Source: Phoronis australis (Eukaryota > Phoronida > Phoronidae). Taken from it: a stretch of DNA of 64,000 nt. The stretch spans positions 63,672 to 127,671 of the forward strand of contig NMRA01000252.1 of assembly GCA_002633005.1 (NCBI GenBank), given 5' to 3'. The translations under genes were made by a program, and so were the position numbers. The notes beneath the pieces are model-generated. The model did no database searches, was not told where the DNA came from, and saw nothing but the letters and a program-made list of their open reading frames with translations. This document shows positions 48,573 through 60,893 of this stretch, piece after piece. Each line of letters begins with the position of its first letter. Position 1 is the stretch's first letter.

Positions 48573-50556
48573 GTATGATATATAAAACGCGTATGCAATG
48601 TTTTATTGTGTTTATTTGTCTTAGCCAAAAGCATTTGGTGTAATTTCTCCTTAATTCTAACAGCGAAGTGCTATTGTGGTATTTACAAATGAGCCTGTTA
48701 CATAGAATTACACATCTAGAACATTTAGATATTACACATTTAGAGATATTGTTCCTCTAGAAAAAAAAGCGGCAGACAAACACGTGTTTCTGATTTACCA
48801 GGCATATGGCTTAATAAACAGTAGTTAAGTTACAGTTTCTTGGGCCCTTGAGTTAACATGTCAGTTAAACACTAAAAATTAACTCGTATAATATTGCCAT
48901 AATAACAATTCCATTGAAAAATCACTGATTATCACGACTCCGTGAATGAAGCGTTCGCAAACAGTAGTGATAGTTATATTATTTAGAAAGGAGCATCATT
49001 TGGAAGAAACAAACCGCTGTCACCTTTCTTTTACAAGAATGTGTAACATTAATACTTCACCAACCAATCGTGATACGTTAGATAATAATATTGATATGCA
49101 TTATTTAAAGGGGACATTATGATATTATTACATATTGCAGCCGTTTTCTGCTAAACCTACCCATAGTCGATAACCTTATCAGTGAAACACACTTAAAAGA
49201 TGCCGTCATTTGGTGAATGCAATAGCTCCACCAAGAGAGGGTTTGACTGCAACGGCGGGGTTCGCCGGGTCGACATCTCGCCAGGGCTAATCTCAGCTAA
49301 TCACTTTTGTCAACAATAATACCCCTACCGTAGTAAGAATAAATAATGCCAAATCTTCCAGACAACAGGACAGTGACCTCTGGCGATCAACTAGAAAGAT
49401 TGCCATATTTTCCCGTGGTGCAGGTGCAGTACCCTGGGTGTGGTTGAAGTTCAGGTTACGTGGTAAGACTTCATGCGCTCTTGTTTTGTAGAGAGTGGTT
49501 CGGGTTGTGGAGAGTAGTAAGGGATTGAGGTTTGTGGTAAAGGTTTGGTCCCCCGCCTGAACAATTTGTGATTGATTTGCCTCAAAGTATATGGCAATAT
49601 TGCACTTCCCCCATTGCAATTTAGTATGCTTCGGCACTGCCATCGAAACTGGTTAAAAACCAATTGATATGCGACATTTAGACTAACAGTGAAAGCATGG
49701 AACGCGAAAGCTCGTCAAAAGCACCGTTTAAACAATTCCTGGGAAAAGGACCGCCTAGCACGTATACTACAGAGTAATTCACTTTCCCTTGTGAGTAATT
49801 TCCAGAAAGACCCACCAAATTCACGATTTTTGAAATATGCGCGAAGGAGAAACACTGTAGTCACCACAGAGTTTCTAATCTCCCTCTGGCATACTGATAA
49901 ATCCGCGCATGCGCTCACAGTGATTCGACAGACAGCTGACTGACAAGATGGGTATGTGTGATCGCTCACCGAATCTGAGGTCGCCAGCCTAGTATAAGGC
50001 AAACCGAGGAAGCAAGTGACTTTCCAAAAAAAAAACCAAGGGCTTTTTAGAATGTGTTTGGATACTACGATACCTTTATAACAAAGTTTAAACAGTTAGG
50101 ACTGACATCAATTGCATCTTAATCGGACTGGCTGCTGCATGAAGTCACAATTGTTGTGTTTACAACAAGGTCACGTTTTTTATATAAGGGAAATATGCTA
50201 CGTCTATGTCTTGCCAAGCAGTTGACAGGTCGCTCTTTTCGAAATTTGAAACTTAAAAAAAGCTTTGACATCAACAGAAATTTTAAATCTTCGCGAACAG
50301 ACCGTAAAAATACCCGGTGACCAGGTTGAATTCTATGTCTGTGGCAGAGAACCACTTTCAGTAATGTTTAGTTTTCGTTCCAGGTCTCTTTAATACCAGA
50401 ATCATTACTTATACTTGAACTACATTGGGTTACTATAAAATCACACAATAGATAGAAGGTGTAAATAGGAATAGTAATGCTGTGATACATTTACATGTAG
50501 AAATACAAGATGGCGTTCGATTCATCGTTTGCATGTTTTTGAATAAACATTGTATA

Positions 50557-50608
50557 CATTTGCGGTTGAAGCTTCAGGGAGATATTTGCGGTTGAAGCTT
50601 CAGGGAGA
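50557..50608. repeat. 26-bp perfect tandem duplication
   Basis: The unit ATTTGCGGTTGAAGCTTCAG plus GGAGAT occurs twice, head to tail, without mismatch. Confidence 0.92.
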
Positions 50609-52469
50609 TTCTGTTTTCTCCGAGTGGTTCGGTAGACTTTCCGTTGCTTGACACCGGCGTTCTGAAAGGAGAGCTGGTTGACACTTTTGCATGACGGCAA
50701 TTGAAGTAATATGCATTTGACTTTAAGTGCGGAAACTGTTGCGCGAGATAGGAACCCAGTAGAGAAGGTAGAAGAAGCGAAAAGCACTTGATAACTAAAA
50801 TTGTCCGCTGGTGAGAAAAGATTCTGTCTTATGAGAACAGCATCTGTAGTCGCTGAGTATCTCATATTTAATTAAGTAATTCATTTTCAGCTAAGTCTTT
50901 ATGAAATCGTAGGCATTATTTAGATAGGATTGGTGATTCAACGTTTTATATTCTGAACACGTATTTACACACTTGGGTGTGTTTATGGTAATTATGGGAA
51001 AAGTCAACGACATTCCTCTAATATTTATTCATATGTTACACTAACTACAATCATTACAATCACTACATCAGTATCGCCGATCATCTCTACCGTTGATCAC
51101 ACACTATACATCTGTACCCTGGATTACACAATATGCAAATTCAACCAGGCAAGTTGCCGGCACGTTAGTATCCAAAAAGTGCCAACTGCCAAACCTTCCC
51201 TATTGGTCGTATATCATATTGATAAAGAAGAAAATTGGGTAACAAAATTTTATGTTTCAATAAAATCAACAACGTCTTTAAATTGCGCCACGTTTCGACG
51301 GAAGCCTCTGTAACGTGGACGATTTTGTTGTTTTTGTTCACCACAAGATCATTAAGATTTCATTTTGTTTGAAAAATTGTAAGCGCTTTTGTCGGATGAT
51401 TTTGTTTCGTTATTCATGATACGACGAGCAAGTACACACGATCTGCAAACTCAGTGTGGAAATCAAAGTTCTCATTTGAAAACTCTCTTCTAAATCACAT
51501 GCACTTTGGCCTAATTTTTAATTCATGGGTGTGCCTTTTTTAAAAGAATGCCAGAACTCTGATGTGCTGTTTTGTTTTTGTTGGCAGTGCGAATAGACTT
51601 GCTCGCCGAAAGCACGTCGCACTTTCGTTAACACTCATTTGTCAAATGGTTGAGATTCCACCAGAATACACCTCACGTCTGTCTACCATACAGCCAAGCA
51701 AAACATCAGAGAAAGACATCAGGATATTCACGCGTCTGATGTTACTGCCAAACTTCTGTAAAAATCATCGATTTGTAGATGTTCCATTTCAAGATCGCCG
51801 CCGTCTGGTCTCGGATTAGTCCACGCCTAGTATATGTATTGTGTCAATGAAAAGAATAATGTGGTTATACACATTTTCAACCGGATATAACGCACCATTG
51901 ATGGACTAAAGACACATGATCTGAGTTGCAACACACCGGGAGGATTTGTCATTTGTGGTTTGATTGAACGTTCGCGCGTAAAAGACGTTAAAAATTAGAA
52001 ACAAATTTCTTATTAATTAGGGGGTTCGGCACAGTATTGACTGGCACTTTTCTTCAATGCTGCTAGTTTGAGTTTTGGTATTTGTTTGTACAAATCTGCA
52101 AAAATGGGGTTCACCGAATTAATTTTTCGAATGTAGTCCCTAAGCAAAGTCACTTCAAAATGTGAAATGTACACTTCTAATTAAAGTAATGATTAACATC
52201 CTATTGAAACAGATAAATTCTGTTGTACGATGTCAGTGCTATGTTTCAACGTCTTTAAAACTTTTTCCCGGTTTACTAATTTCCTTATGTCGGCGTATGT
52301 CAGAAACGATTTTTTCTGGAAATTGAGTACATCAAATTTTAGCCTTCTGACTTCTACACAAAAAGTCATGTCCATCGTGTCATGAACGAAATAAAAAACA
52401 GGGTGTCACCAAATTAGTTTTCGAACTATTTTAACTCAAATAGTGTCACATTAAAATGCGTAAGTTGAT

Positions 52470-52561
52470 CTACTTAGAAGTGCGCCAACTGACCTACTTA
52501 GCAGTGAGCCAAGTTACCTACTTAGAAGTGCGCCAAGTTACCTACTTAGAAGTGCGCCAAT
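52470..52561. repeat. 24-bp tandem array, about 4 copies
   Basis: The unit is CTACTTAGAAGTGCGCCAAG plus TTAC. TACTTA landmarks at 52471 and 52495 show the 24-bp period. Confidence 0.9.
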
Positions 52562-52662
52562 TTTAAAATCAGGATTGCCCGGCTGCATTTTAGTAGACGG
52601 CCATTATGCTATGTCATTGAGATTGTGAAACCAGTTTAGTTGATGGGAACAATCTAAAACAG

Positions 52663-52755
52663 TGCTGCGGTGCCCATGGTCTATAGGCTGCGCACCACAG
52701 GGGGGTAGGGGGGGCTTTAGTCCCCCACTGTTTTCAGTGCTGCGCCGCCCATGAC
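52663..52755. repeat. G-rich dispersed repeat, copy 2
   Basis: Carries GCCCATGGTCTATAGGCTGC, then GCACCACAGGGGGGTAGGGG, then GCTTTAGTCCCCCAC and CAGTGCTGCGCCGCCCATG. These are the same blocks in the same order as at 40197-40326, but this copy is shorter. Confidence 0.75.
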
Positions 52756-53789
52756 ATGACCTTGCGGAACCAGCGAAGTCAATCAAGCGCAGCTAATGTC
52801 AACAAGGTAGCATAATCTTTATCCAGTGAATTGCAGCGACTGAGGTAATCGTTATCTTTTTAGAAGATCAAGTAGCTAAAAACGAAGTCGGGGACTCGAT
52901 GTTTTTCTTAATTCACAGAAAACGCGATGGGCATCAAACTCAAACATAAAAGAAATAAATAAACGTGTCGTTTTGTGCATGAGGTATTCAAAATTCAGAA
53001 AAAAGCAGCATCTATTTACGTCGACGCAAATCAATAAAGCGATTAAAACACAAAACTAAAATTAATAAAAACTAATGTTTCAACGAAGTTAATACGTTTT
53101 CGAAAGGGTTTCGATAGTTAGCTTTACGAGAGGCGAATTTTCAGCAACCCACACATATTTCCCATTTTTGTCAAAGGTGGCTTAAGATATAACGGAAAAA
53201 CCAATGCGGTGACCCCGTATTTTTGATTATTCGTAGGCAATGACCACAACATAAATATGAAAATTCAAAGAGAAATTCGTAGATAATTCAAACTTCTGTG
53301 AATTTACGACTGCCTTGGAGTGATACACGCGAAGTATAGATGTACAGTTGCCATGGACGGTAACGGACGAAATCTGGCTCTGCTCCGTGCTTGGGCACGT
53401 GGTTATTCTGAAAGTCACGTGGTGACATAAATACACGCTATTACACGCCAAAGTTGACGCGCCTCTCTTGCCTGCGACGATACTTTCATTCAACTCTAGC
53501 TACATTGTCGCCGTAGACAACTTACGTAAGCTTTCAACTTACTGACCCGGAGTCTGGGCACTCGACACCGTATATTTTGACATGTTGTACCATCTTAAAA
53601 GAGGAATGGATGCCCATCCTTTTTATCGAGTTGGCAAGATCAAGCCCACACTTTTGGTTATGCTTGAAAACTTGTACTCAGTGAAAAGCGACAAACAATT
53701 TGTAAGGACTTGATGCTAACAACGAAAAAAAAAAAACGTTACAATATTTTTGACACGACAAACGTGTCTTACATAAAATAGAAAACCCT

Positions 53790-54045
53790 TCTTTTGGAGT
53801 TCCATGGGCGCACCCAAGGGGGCCCCAATTTGGCAAATTGGGCAAAAAGGTCCGCCTCAATGAAAAAAAAGGTCCGAGTAAATGAGACAAAAGTCCGCAA
53901 AGTCCACAGGAATTCGGCGCGGATGCACGATTGGCTGGCTTAAACCTAGTGGCCCCGTTTTTTTTAGTCCTCGTTGATTTTAGTCATTAAAAAGTCCGCA
54001 CATCGAAGAATTCGAGCCCCCCTACATTTTAGGCTGGGTGCAAAC
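53790..54045. mobile_element. possible mobile-element remnant
   Basis: A GGGCGCACCCAAGGGGGCCC start is followed by repeated GTCCGC/GGTCCG and AATTGGGCAAA patches, with a C-rich end near 54020. This resembles decayed repetitive elements, but only one copy is in the window and no clean ends could be set. Confidence 0.3.
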
Positions 54046-55096
54046 ATGAGTTCTGTTGCAAAAACTTACTCTCTTGAAAAATTGCTGGCCCATTAACTCA
54101 AATTAAACTTGTCATTGGAAATTTAATCGGAAAAGGCACCTTCTGGCGATGAAATATTCACCGTTTTGAAGGGCCCGTCTGGTATACACCATCTGCATGA
54201 GTACTTCCGCGCTTAGCTCATGTACGTTGTGGAGGACCTTTAGCCGCTGTCTACATTTAAGCCTGACTGCACCAACAGATCATGAAATTTACGGTCAATG
54301 TAACTGTCAACCTTTCCGGATTTTCCTCAAACATTCAGTTAAGTCACATACTGCATAACATTATAACAATCCTATATTTTCTTCACATAGCGCGTTACCA
54401 AATATGCACGTTGTTACTTGTAGGTACCAAATCTTTATTAGCCGTTTTCAAGCCTTTTGATTTTTCAATTTTTGAGACGTTTAAACATCGATTTCTCTTT
54501 AGTTGAGTTGTTGAACATATATCTGTTCCGTATCCAAGGGAATCGTGTTTCAAACAACAGAGAAGTTGAATTCAAAAATTAAGACTTGTAAAAATTTTTA
54601 ACTTGAATTTGATGGATGATATCTTTGTTGTTTGCTGGTAAATAAAAAATCCTGAGGCACATTTCTCGGAGTATTGACGACAGTTTGGACAAAGAGTTCA
54701 AACACGCAGTCACCGACAACTTAGGTTTTTAGAAATTCACATTCAAATATATTCAGTAATGACTATATTCTCAAAACTTAACTGTCAACTTGTTACAAAC
54801 GATTGCATGACACTATAGGTTGAAAATGGGCAGCTAAAAATGTTATTTGATCAATTGCGAAAGGACTTCAAAAAGTTGACAGTTATCTTAGTGAGACAGG
54901 ACATGCATAAAACCTATATATACACCAGTACTGCTTTGGTTTGCAAGTGTCTTTAAAAGTAATTAATTATTCGTACTTGCTAAATGGGGCCAGTATCACT
55001 AGAACACGATGTTACTTTCCAACGTGACAACGAAAATTTAGTAGTATGAAAAACAGGTTGAAGGTGCGGATTCTATATTCTGCCATCTGTTTTCAG

Positions 55097-55189
55097 GTGC
55101 ACAATGTGATATTGTATCCTGAGCGACACGCCTGGTGTGAAGGCAAACCCATCCACCAGGTGATAGGACACGAAGATTGTGAACCAAAG
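55097..55189 (+). CDS. NBL1: NBL1/DAN BMP antagonist, exon 2
   Basis: This 93-nt, phase-0 exon between TTTTCAG and a GTGAGT donor encodes residues 32-62. NVILYPERHAWCEGKP and IGHEDCEPK line up with the start of the DAN cystine-knot domain of NBL1 (LFPDKSAWCEAK and VGHSGCEAK in the human protein, from memory). It carries the first two domain cysteines. NBL1 is a secreted inhibitor that binds BMP/GDF ligands. The AWCE and QVIGH context favours NBL1 over gremlin, cerberus or sclerostin. Confidence 0.93.
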
Positions 55190-55731
55190 GTGAGTTGGCA
55201 AAAATCAATCTTGCCATGTATGCCCGTACGCACACACTGTATAGAGAAATACTATAATGGTTAAAGAAATCAAATTTATGTGTCTGAAATCGTGGCCAGA
55301 GTCTCTTTTTAAAATGTCTTCAATGTAATTTAAAATAAATTATTAGTTCTCTGCATTTTTCTGAGTTAAGATTGGTGACATTCAGCGTTATATTTATTCC
55401 TTATCCAAAACGTGCATTTCACAATTATATTACGGTTATCTTGTATGTCTTTATTTGTATAAATCATCCATCAAATACAGTTTTGCTGAACTTACGACTG
55501 ATACTTTATGCCTGCTGTCGGAGTGATGGCGAGGGGTCGATTCATAACCAGGCTTAAAAGTTTCATAGAAATGCCCACTGTGCGAATAACTTAATTTTTG
55601 TTGAAAACATCATGACAACCGAGGTTAAAACCCTTAGGCGGTAAAAATGCTGACAGAGACTGTTTTACTTTCTAATTGATAACATTTTAGAAGATTCCTG
55701 TCAATTACGGTATTCCGCCGTTAATGCGTAC

Positions 55732-55772
55732 ATGCATTTATGTGCGTGCATGCATGTATGTGTGTGCATGCA
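55732..55772. repeat. TGCA/TGTG simple repeat
   Basis: Short run of GCATGCATGTATGTGTG-type alternating purine-pyrimidine sequence. Confidence 0.6.
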
Positions 55773-56149
55773 TAGTATCTCAGCCTGACATGTAACATGT
55801 CTTTTGCTGCGAACTTAACGGACCGGACCGGTCTTATGAAATTTTTCGATAATTCGTGTTGTACAGAATCATTTCACAACTATCCAACTCCTGTTGATTC
55901 TATACTTGTGAGACTATTTCATCGTAACGGCGCTCCGTCCGGGCAACAAGAAGTCAAACATTACCTTTTGCCTGTGTATATTTATTTAATATTCATTCAT
56001 CGCAAATCTGGTAAATACTATATTGTATGGCAAAACAACAATAAAAACACTATTACAAAAAGTACGATAAACAGAAATAATATACAGAAGCTGACTTTAG
56101 CCAATAGTGAATCAAATCAAATAAACAAATAAACGCGGAAGAATCAGGA

Positions 56150-56225
56150 ACCCGAACTGGATATCGAAGCACAGATCTGTACAATAAGGGTCTAGTGATC
56201 TTACCACTGAGCTGTGTAATTACTG
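56150..56225 (-). repeat. tRNA-like sequence, probably a tRNA-derived SINE remnant
   Basis: Read on the minus strand it has an A-box-like CAGCTCAGTGGTAAGATCAC and, further on, a B-box-like AGTTCGGGTTCC, at about tRNA spacing. No convincing acceptor stem or intact cloverleaf can be drawn by eye, so a working tRNA gene is unlikely. A decayed tRNA pseudogene is the alternative. Confidence 0.45.
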
Positions 56226-56499
56226 TCTGCAGCCAACTGTTATGTCATCCATCCCACGACCGGCATCTCGCCTTTTTCACAATAGATTTGGATAATTATA
56301 TAGTCAACAATTTACCAGCATGTGTTAATTAGATATAGTAGATTATTCTGATCGTTCACTGACTTGTGGAGGTGGAATGAGAGCGATCGCCCACTTTTAG
56401 ATGTTATAATGTACAAATGTATGTACGGATGTATGGCGAAATGCTGCTCTTTTAATGAAATTGTTGGATTGCTGTCACTGTTCATTCTGCTTCAGTTAT

Positions 56500-57028
56500 A
56501 AATGAGTGGCGAAGTAGCCCATTAAATGCGTAGAGAAGTAGCACATTCAATGTGTGGAGAAGTAGCACATTAAATGTGTTGAGAAGCGGCACATTAAATG
56601 AGTGGAGAAGTAGCACATTAAATGAGTGGAGAAGTAGCACATTAAATGTGTTGAGAAGTAGCACATTAAATGTGTTGAGAAGCAGCACATTAAATGAGTG
56701 GAGAAGTAGCACATTAAATGTGTGTCGAAGTAAAACATTAAATGTGTAGAGAAGTAGCACAGTAAATGTGTTGAGAAATAGCACATTATTTGAGTGGAGA
56801 AGTAGCATATTAAATGTGTTCAGAAGTAGCACATTAAATGAGTGGAGAAGTAGCACATTAAATGTGCGGAGAAGTAGCACATTAAATGTGTGGAGAAGTA
56901 GCACATTAAATGTGTGGAGAAGTAGCACATTAAATGTGTTGAGAAGTAGCACATTAAATGAGTGGAGAAGTAGCATATTAAATGTGTGGAGAAGTAGAAC
57001 ATTAAGTGAGTGGAGTAGTAACACATAA
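56500..57028. repeat. 24-bp minisatellite, about 22 copies
   Basis: The unit is GGAGAAGTAGCACATTAAAT plus GTGT (or GAGT), with an exact 24-bp period, for example 56881 to 56905. As 24 is a multiple of three, several frames on both strands stay open. The longest is 193 codons on the minus strand, with an FNVLLLHT-like eight-residue repeat. It ends next to the inverted-repeat element at 57043. Confidence 0.94.
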
Positions 57029-57042
57029 ATGCGACTGCTTTG

Positions 57043-57235
57043 ATACGCCGTAAAATGTAACAATTTCGTAAAATGTAACAGCTATTACTTTACGTCATTG
57101 TTACAATTTACATTTCTAGGCCTCTCCTGAAATGTAACCAGTTGTTACATTTTGTGCAATTGTTAAAAATCACGTCGACTGCACATGCGAAAAATGTACT
57201 ATTGCTACATTTTACGAAAGCGACGTCATATTTCA
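57043..57235 (+). mobile_element. palindromic MITE-like element, copy 1
   Basis: It begins TGATACGCCGTAAAATGTAA and contains many GTAAAATGTAAC/GTTACATTTTAC pairs, a central AGGCCTCTCCTGAAATGTAA block and GCACATGCGAAAAATGTACT near the right end. The whole of it matches the reverse complement of 60683-60893. It has no coding capacity. Confidence 0.82.
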
Positions 57236-60199
57236 TGAGTTTTCATGGTATTTGTCACAGGGAGGAAAGCATCTCACCCACTTAAGGCCTTCTTTCTCGT
57301 ATTGTTTGAATAGAATTCTGTCAAATGTGCACGTTCGAATTTACAGATGTGTCCCCATTTGCTTTCCATGGTTTTTCAACATTAGTAGTTTCATGGTACA
57401 GTAAAAAATTTACCCCCCCTCCCACATTTTCAAATCCAGACGAAAGGAGTTTCCAAGATCAGGCAACAAGTTTTTAATTGTTAAATCGTGCTTGCAATCT
57501 TTTGTTGGCGCTCACAGGTTAACATTTATCGTATTTTTGGATACAAACGACAATAACAAAAGTTTTTAAAGAGAAAATTCAATTTCGGAAGCCAATTTGA
57601 AAGAAAAAACTCTCGTTTTAGTCCACGATAGTTTGGTTTATTTCAGCCAGTGTTTTGGTACCTTGGAGTCATCGATAATGCAGTAATTGTCCTGCTTCAC
57701 TAAAAGGAGTCAGACCAAAGTTTCTGATGCCGACAGTTTCTGTTTACCTCTTTAGTTACGAATGATAATTTCTTTTTAAAACACTGTGGTGGAAGGAAAT
57801 AAAAGCACGCATTTATTTGCAGGCAGTTTGACAGATTTTACCAATACAACAGCCCGAGAAGGGCAAGCCAATAGTTTCAAAAAGTGGCGGCAAAGTAACG
57901 TGTTTTAAACAGCTTGAAAGATATGACGTCAAACGTGTCTGAAATAGTGGTGGTAACAACAGATCAAACTAATGTTTTGGCTTTCTGAAAGTACATGATC
58001 ATGTTGCTCAAAGGTCGATAGTTTAAATAGACCATAGTCCAAAAAAGTTGACTGTCGGCCTTTCGGACTGCAAAAACATGCACTTTCTCTTTCTGTTATC
58101 TTTTACGATAAAATGTGAATTAAAATTTCTATTTGGTTAGTGTTCGTTATTTCGAAGCACATATAATTAAAGACAAAGATTGGACATTCTGCTATCAGTG
58201 GACGTGAAGCCACGTGTCTCATGAGGCGCCATTTTTGTGTTGCAGCTCGCTGTTAACAACAGACGTGGTTGTAGGCAGATAAGGTGATTTGGTTTATTAA
58301 CGCTTTTGATACATCGCATAAAAAGCACATATTAAATATCGCTGACTTCGACGTTGGCCGTTTTTGTTCAACACAATCCACTTTCAATGAAACCTAGTTC
58401 AAATCACTCTTTTAAATCACTGTGGTTTTCCACATGAAATTGTCGCGTGTTTTGTATGTCCGTAACCAGCTAGTCAAATGACCCGGTGACCGCAGCCTTG
58501 GCCGACTAGTCGTTAGTTCTCGAAAAATGTTTGTCTTCAGAATTCAACTTAACGCAACTTATGAAGTTACACATCATTGTGGAACGAGCCCCAGTTCTTT
58601 TAAACGGAATGTTTTCAACAAGGGCCAAAATTATTACCCGGTGGGTATCCTCACGTTTAGATGTATGTCGCAAGTAAAAGTTTGCGGCCTGAATTCAATT
58701 CTTTTTGGCAAAATAAAGAAGGATATAGTTGTATCAAAAAACAATACAGTGCTTGCTGATAGTTCAGAAATAATAAATTTTTGAAGTTGGTGGAGGTCTA
58801 AACAAGATTTTAAATCTCAACCTTCTCGTTTCAAAAAAGTAGGCCTACTCTGCACCCACAGCTGTTAAGACGTTTCTCTCAATATCGTTAAGGATATCTC
58901 CAACCTTATTCACAAAAATTGGCCAGTTTTACAACATTTCACTTGTGTTTAGCAAAATACCTTCTCTTCATTCTCTGGGAACTTCAAATACAAAATATAT
59001 ACCGCGTAGCAAGAAAACAATGATTTAGCAGAACCACCTTGGAACCGCACAACCGCGTGGATATTTGTTTACTACTTATCCAAGGTCAAAGGTTAAATGG
59101 CTTTGAATTAAATCGAACCTTCCGCCAGGTACAGAACAGCTTCGTATACCCTTAGTTCTTTCATTCACAAAGTTGCCATAACATTGAGCAAACGAGGTGT
59201 ACTTATGATAGAATGGTGCCGCGGAAAACAAAAACAAGTCTCCCAGCACGTGACGTGTACAGGCTATGAACTGTGACCTACTTAGAAAGGAGGTCGTAAA
59301 CAACAATAAAAGTTGACTGGGAACGATACGTCTATTTGAGGTTTTAGTGATAATTAAGTTAGTTACGTACTGCAAAATCAGTTGACATTGCGAGTGAACG
59401 TTGAAATATCTAACATAGTTAAGGATTATATAGGTTATGTTTACCGAAAACAAGTTTTCACCGAATATTTAAGCGAAGACTTTGAGATTCTCACTCGTCC
59501 CAGTTTAATCAGCTTTTTCTCGGCTACGGCAAATCGACTTTATTTGAACTTAGGAACACTAGTTCTCGAAAACGGCCTGATGGATTTCGCTGAAACTTTA
59601 CGAACTTAATATTTAGTCATCAGTCCCAAAAAATCTATTAGGATTTTTGATATAAAGGCCTAGTTTTTGCATAATGTGACAAAGACGAATACAACTTCAA
59701 TTTTTTACAAAAATACCTTACGTTTTGCGAGTTGATTTGTCATAGGAAAAAAAACACACTAATTGAAAATTCCTAAAAGCGTTTTTGAGGTAACTGGTGA
59801 AGTTTTCATATACCCGTAAAAAAGATTCCATTAAAATCGACCAAGGGGTTATTTTGCTATGAATGTACCTTTCTTAAAAATGAAATTTTGACTTAAAACG
59901 GTTTTTGCGTAAAAATATTGGAGCATAAATACCAAAAAGTATATTTATATTTCCTGGTCTTTGTTCTTTCAGAAAATATATACTTTTAGTAGTTGACGAA
60001 GCTTAGTTTTTTGATATACGAGTTGGAGGCCTCTAAATAAGGCTGGAGTCAACATTCAGGCTGAACATAGGAAGCCCTTTAAAATCCTTTTGAAGCTACA
60101 TTAATCCACTGTCCACTGTGGGACGCTGAACCATACATGAGATGATTTTAAAATGTTTGACGACCATGATGTATTGTGTCCTCGTTAAATAAATCGAAA

Positions 60200-60300
60200 C
60201 TTAATAATAATAATAATAATAATAAAACGATAACGAGTAATAGTAGTGGTAGTGGCAATAGTAGTAATTGCAGTAATAGTCGTAATAGTAGTAATAGAAA
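60200..60300. repeat. AAT then AGT/AGC triplet microsatellites
   Basis: A run of AATAAT units is followed by TAGTAG and AATAGT units. A frame through it gives Asn and Ser runs but no gene context. Confidence 0.85.
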
Positions 60301-60454
60301 TGTAATACTAATAAAAATGATAATGGGTGGCCAAATTCATGCCGTGTTAGCCGAAGAGTATCCTTTAGAAGAGGTACACGAAAAATGTCGCCCAAAAGGG
60401 TATTTTGTTCACAGCAAAAAATACTCTCCAATATGGTGCCACTTTCGACAAAAT

Positions 60455-60630
60455 AGCATATAAAAGGGTGCCTTTTCTGAATTTCTGGAAGAGAACTGCG
60501 TGAAATGTGAATTTTTATACAAAATTAGTCCCTAAATGGGTCACTTGTTTGTCCGAGCCCACTCTCTAAACGGGTAAGTATCCAATTTTTTCGGGCGGCA
60601 CCCCTCGTCCAAAAATACCCCTGTACCCCC
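60455..60630. repeat. dispersed repeat, related to 25600-25765
   Basis: It shares a GGGTCA patch, CGAGCCCACTCTCTAAA and CGTCCAAAAATACC with the copy in intron 1 of the MyoD-family gene. Homology is patchy and the ends are approximate. Confidence 0.45.
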
Positions 60631-60682
60631 GCCGTGTCTGATTGGCCATTTGTTCGTGATTTTGGTCATTTTCTTTGTAATA

Positions 60683-60893
60683 TGACCTTGATTTCGTAAA
60701 ATGTAAGAATAGTACATTTCTCGCATGTGCATTCGACGTGAAATGTAACAACTACGTATGTTGCTAAGCCTCTCCTAAAATATAACAAGTTGTTACATTT
60801 TAGGAGAGGCTTAGCAACATAAAATGTAACAGTGACGTAAAATGGTACATTTTACGAAATTGTTACATTTTACGGCGTATCACAGCTTCATTC
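60683..60893 (-). mobile_element. palindromic MITE-like element, copy 2 (inverted)
   Basis: The reverse complement begins TGATACGCCGTAAAATGTAA, as in copy 1, and runs in step with it over about 200 bp. This copy contains a clear central palindrome: GTTGCTAAGCCTCTCCTAAAA and its inverse TTTTAGGAGAGGCTTAGCAA. It has no coding capacity. Confidence 0.85.

Larger units (their letters stand above)
48573..55096 (+). other. intron 1 of NBL1
   Basis: This 6.5-kb intron has a GTATGA donor and a TGTTTTCAG acceptor. It includes a 26-bp tandem duplication (50557-50608), a 24-bp array (52470-52561), the second G-rich repeat (52663-52755) and a possible mobile element (about 53790-54045). I saw no supported gene inside it. 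Confidence 0.75.

Noticed and set aside
55797-56132. 111-codon plus-strand frame between NBL1 exons 2 and 3
   Set aside because: Low-complexity Asn/Lys-rich end, no motif, and it lies within the intron implied by matching NBL1 exons.
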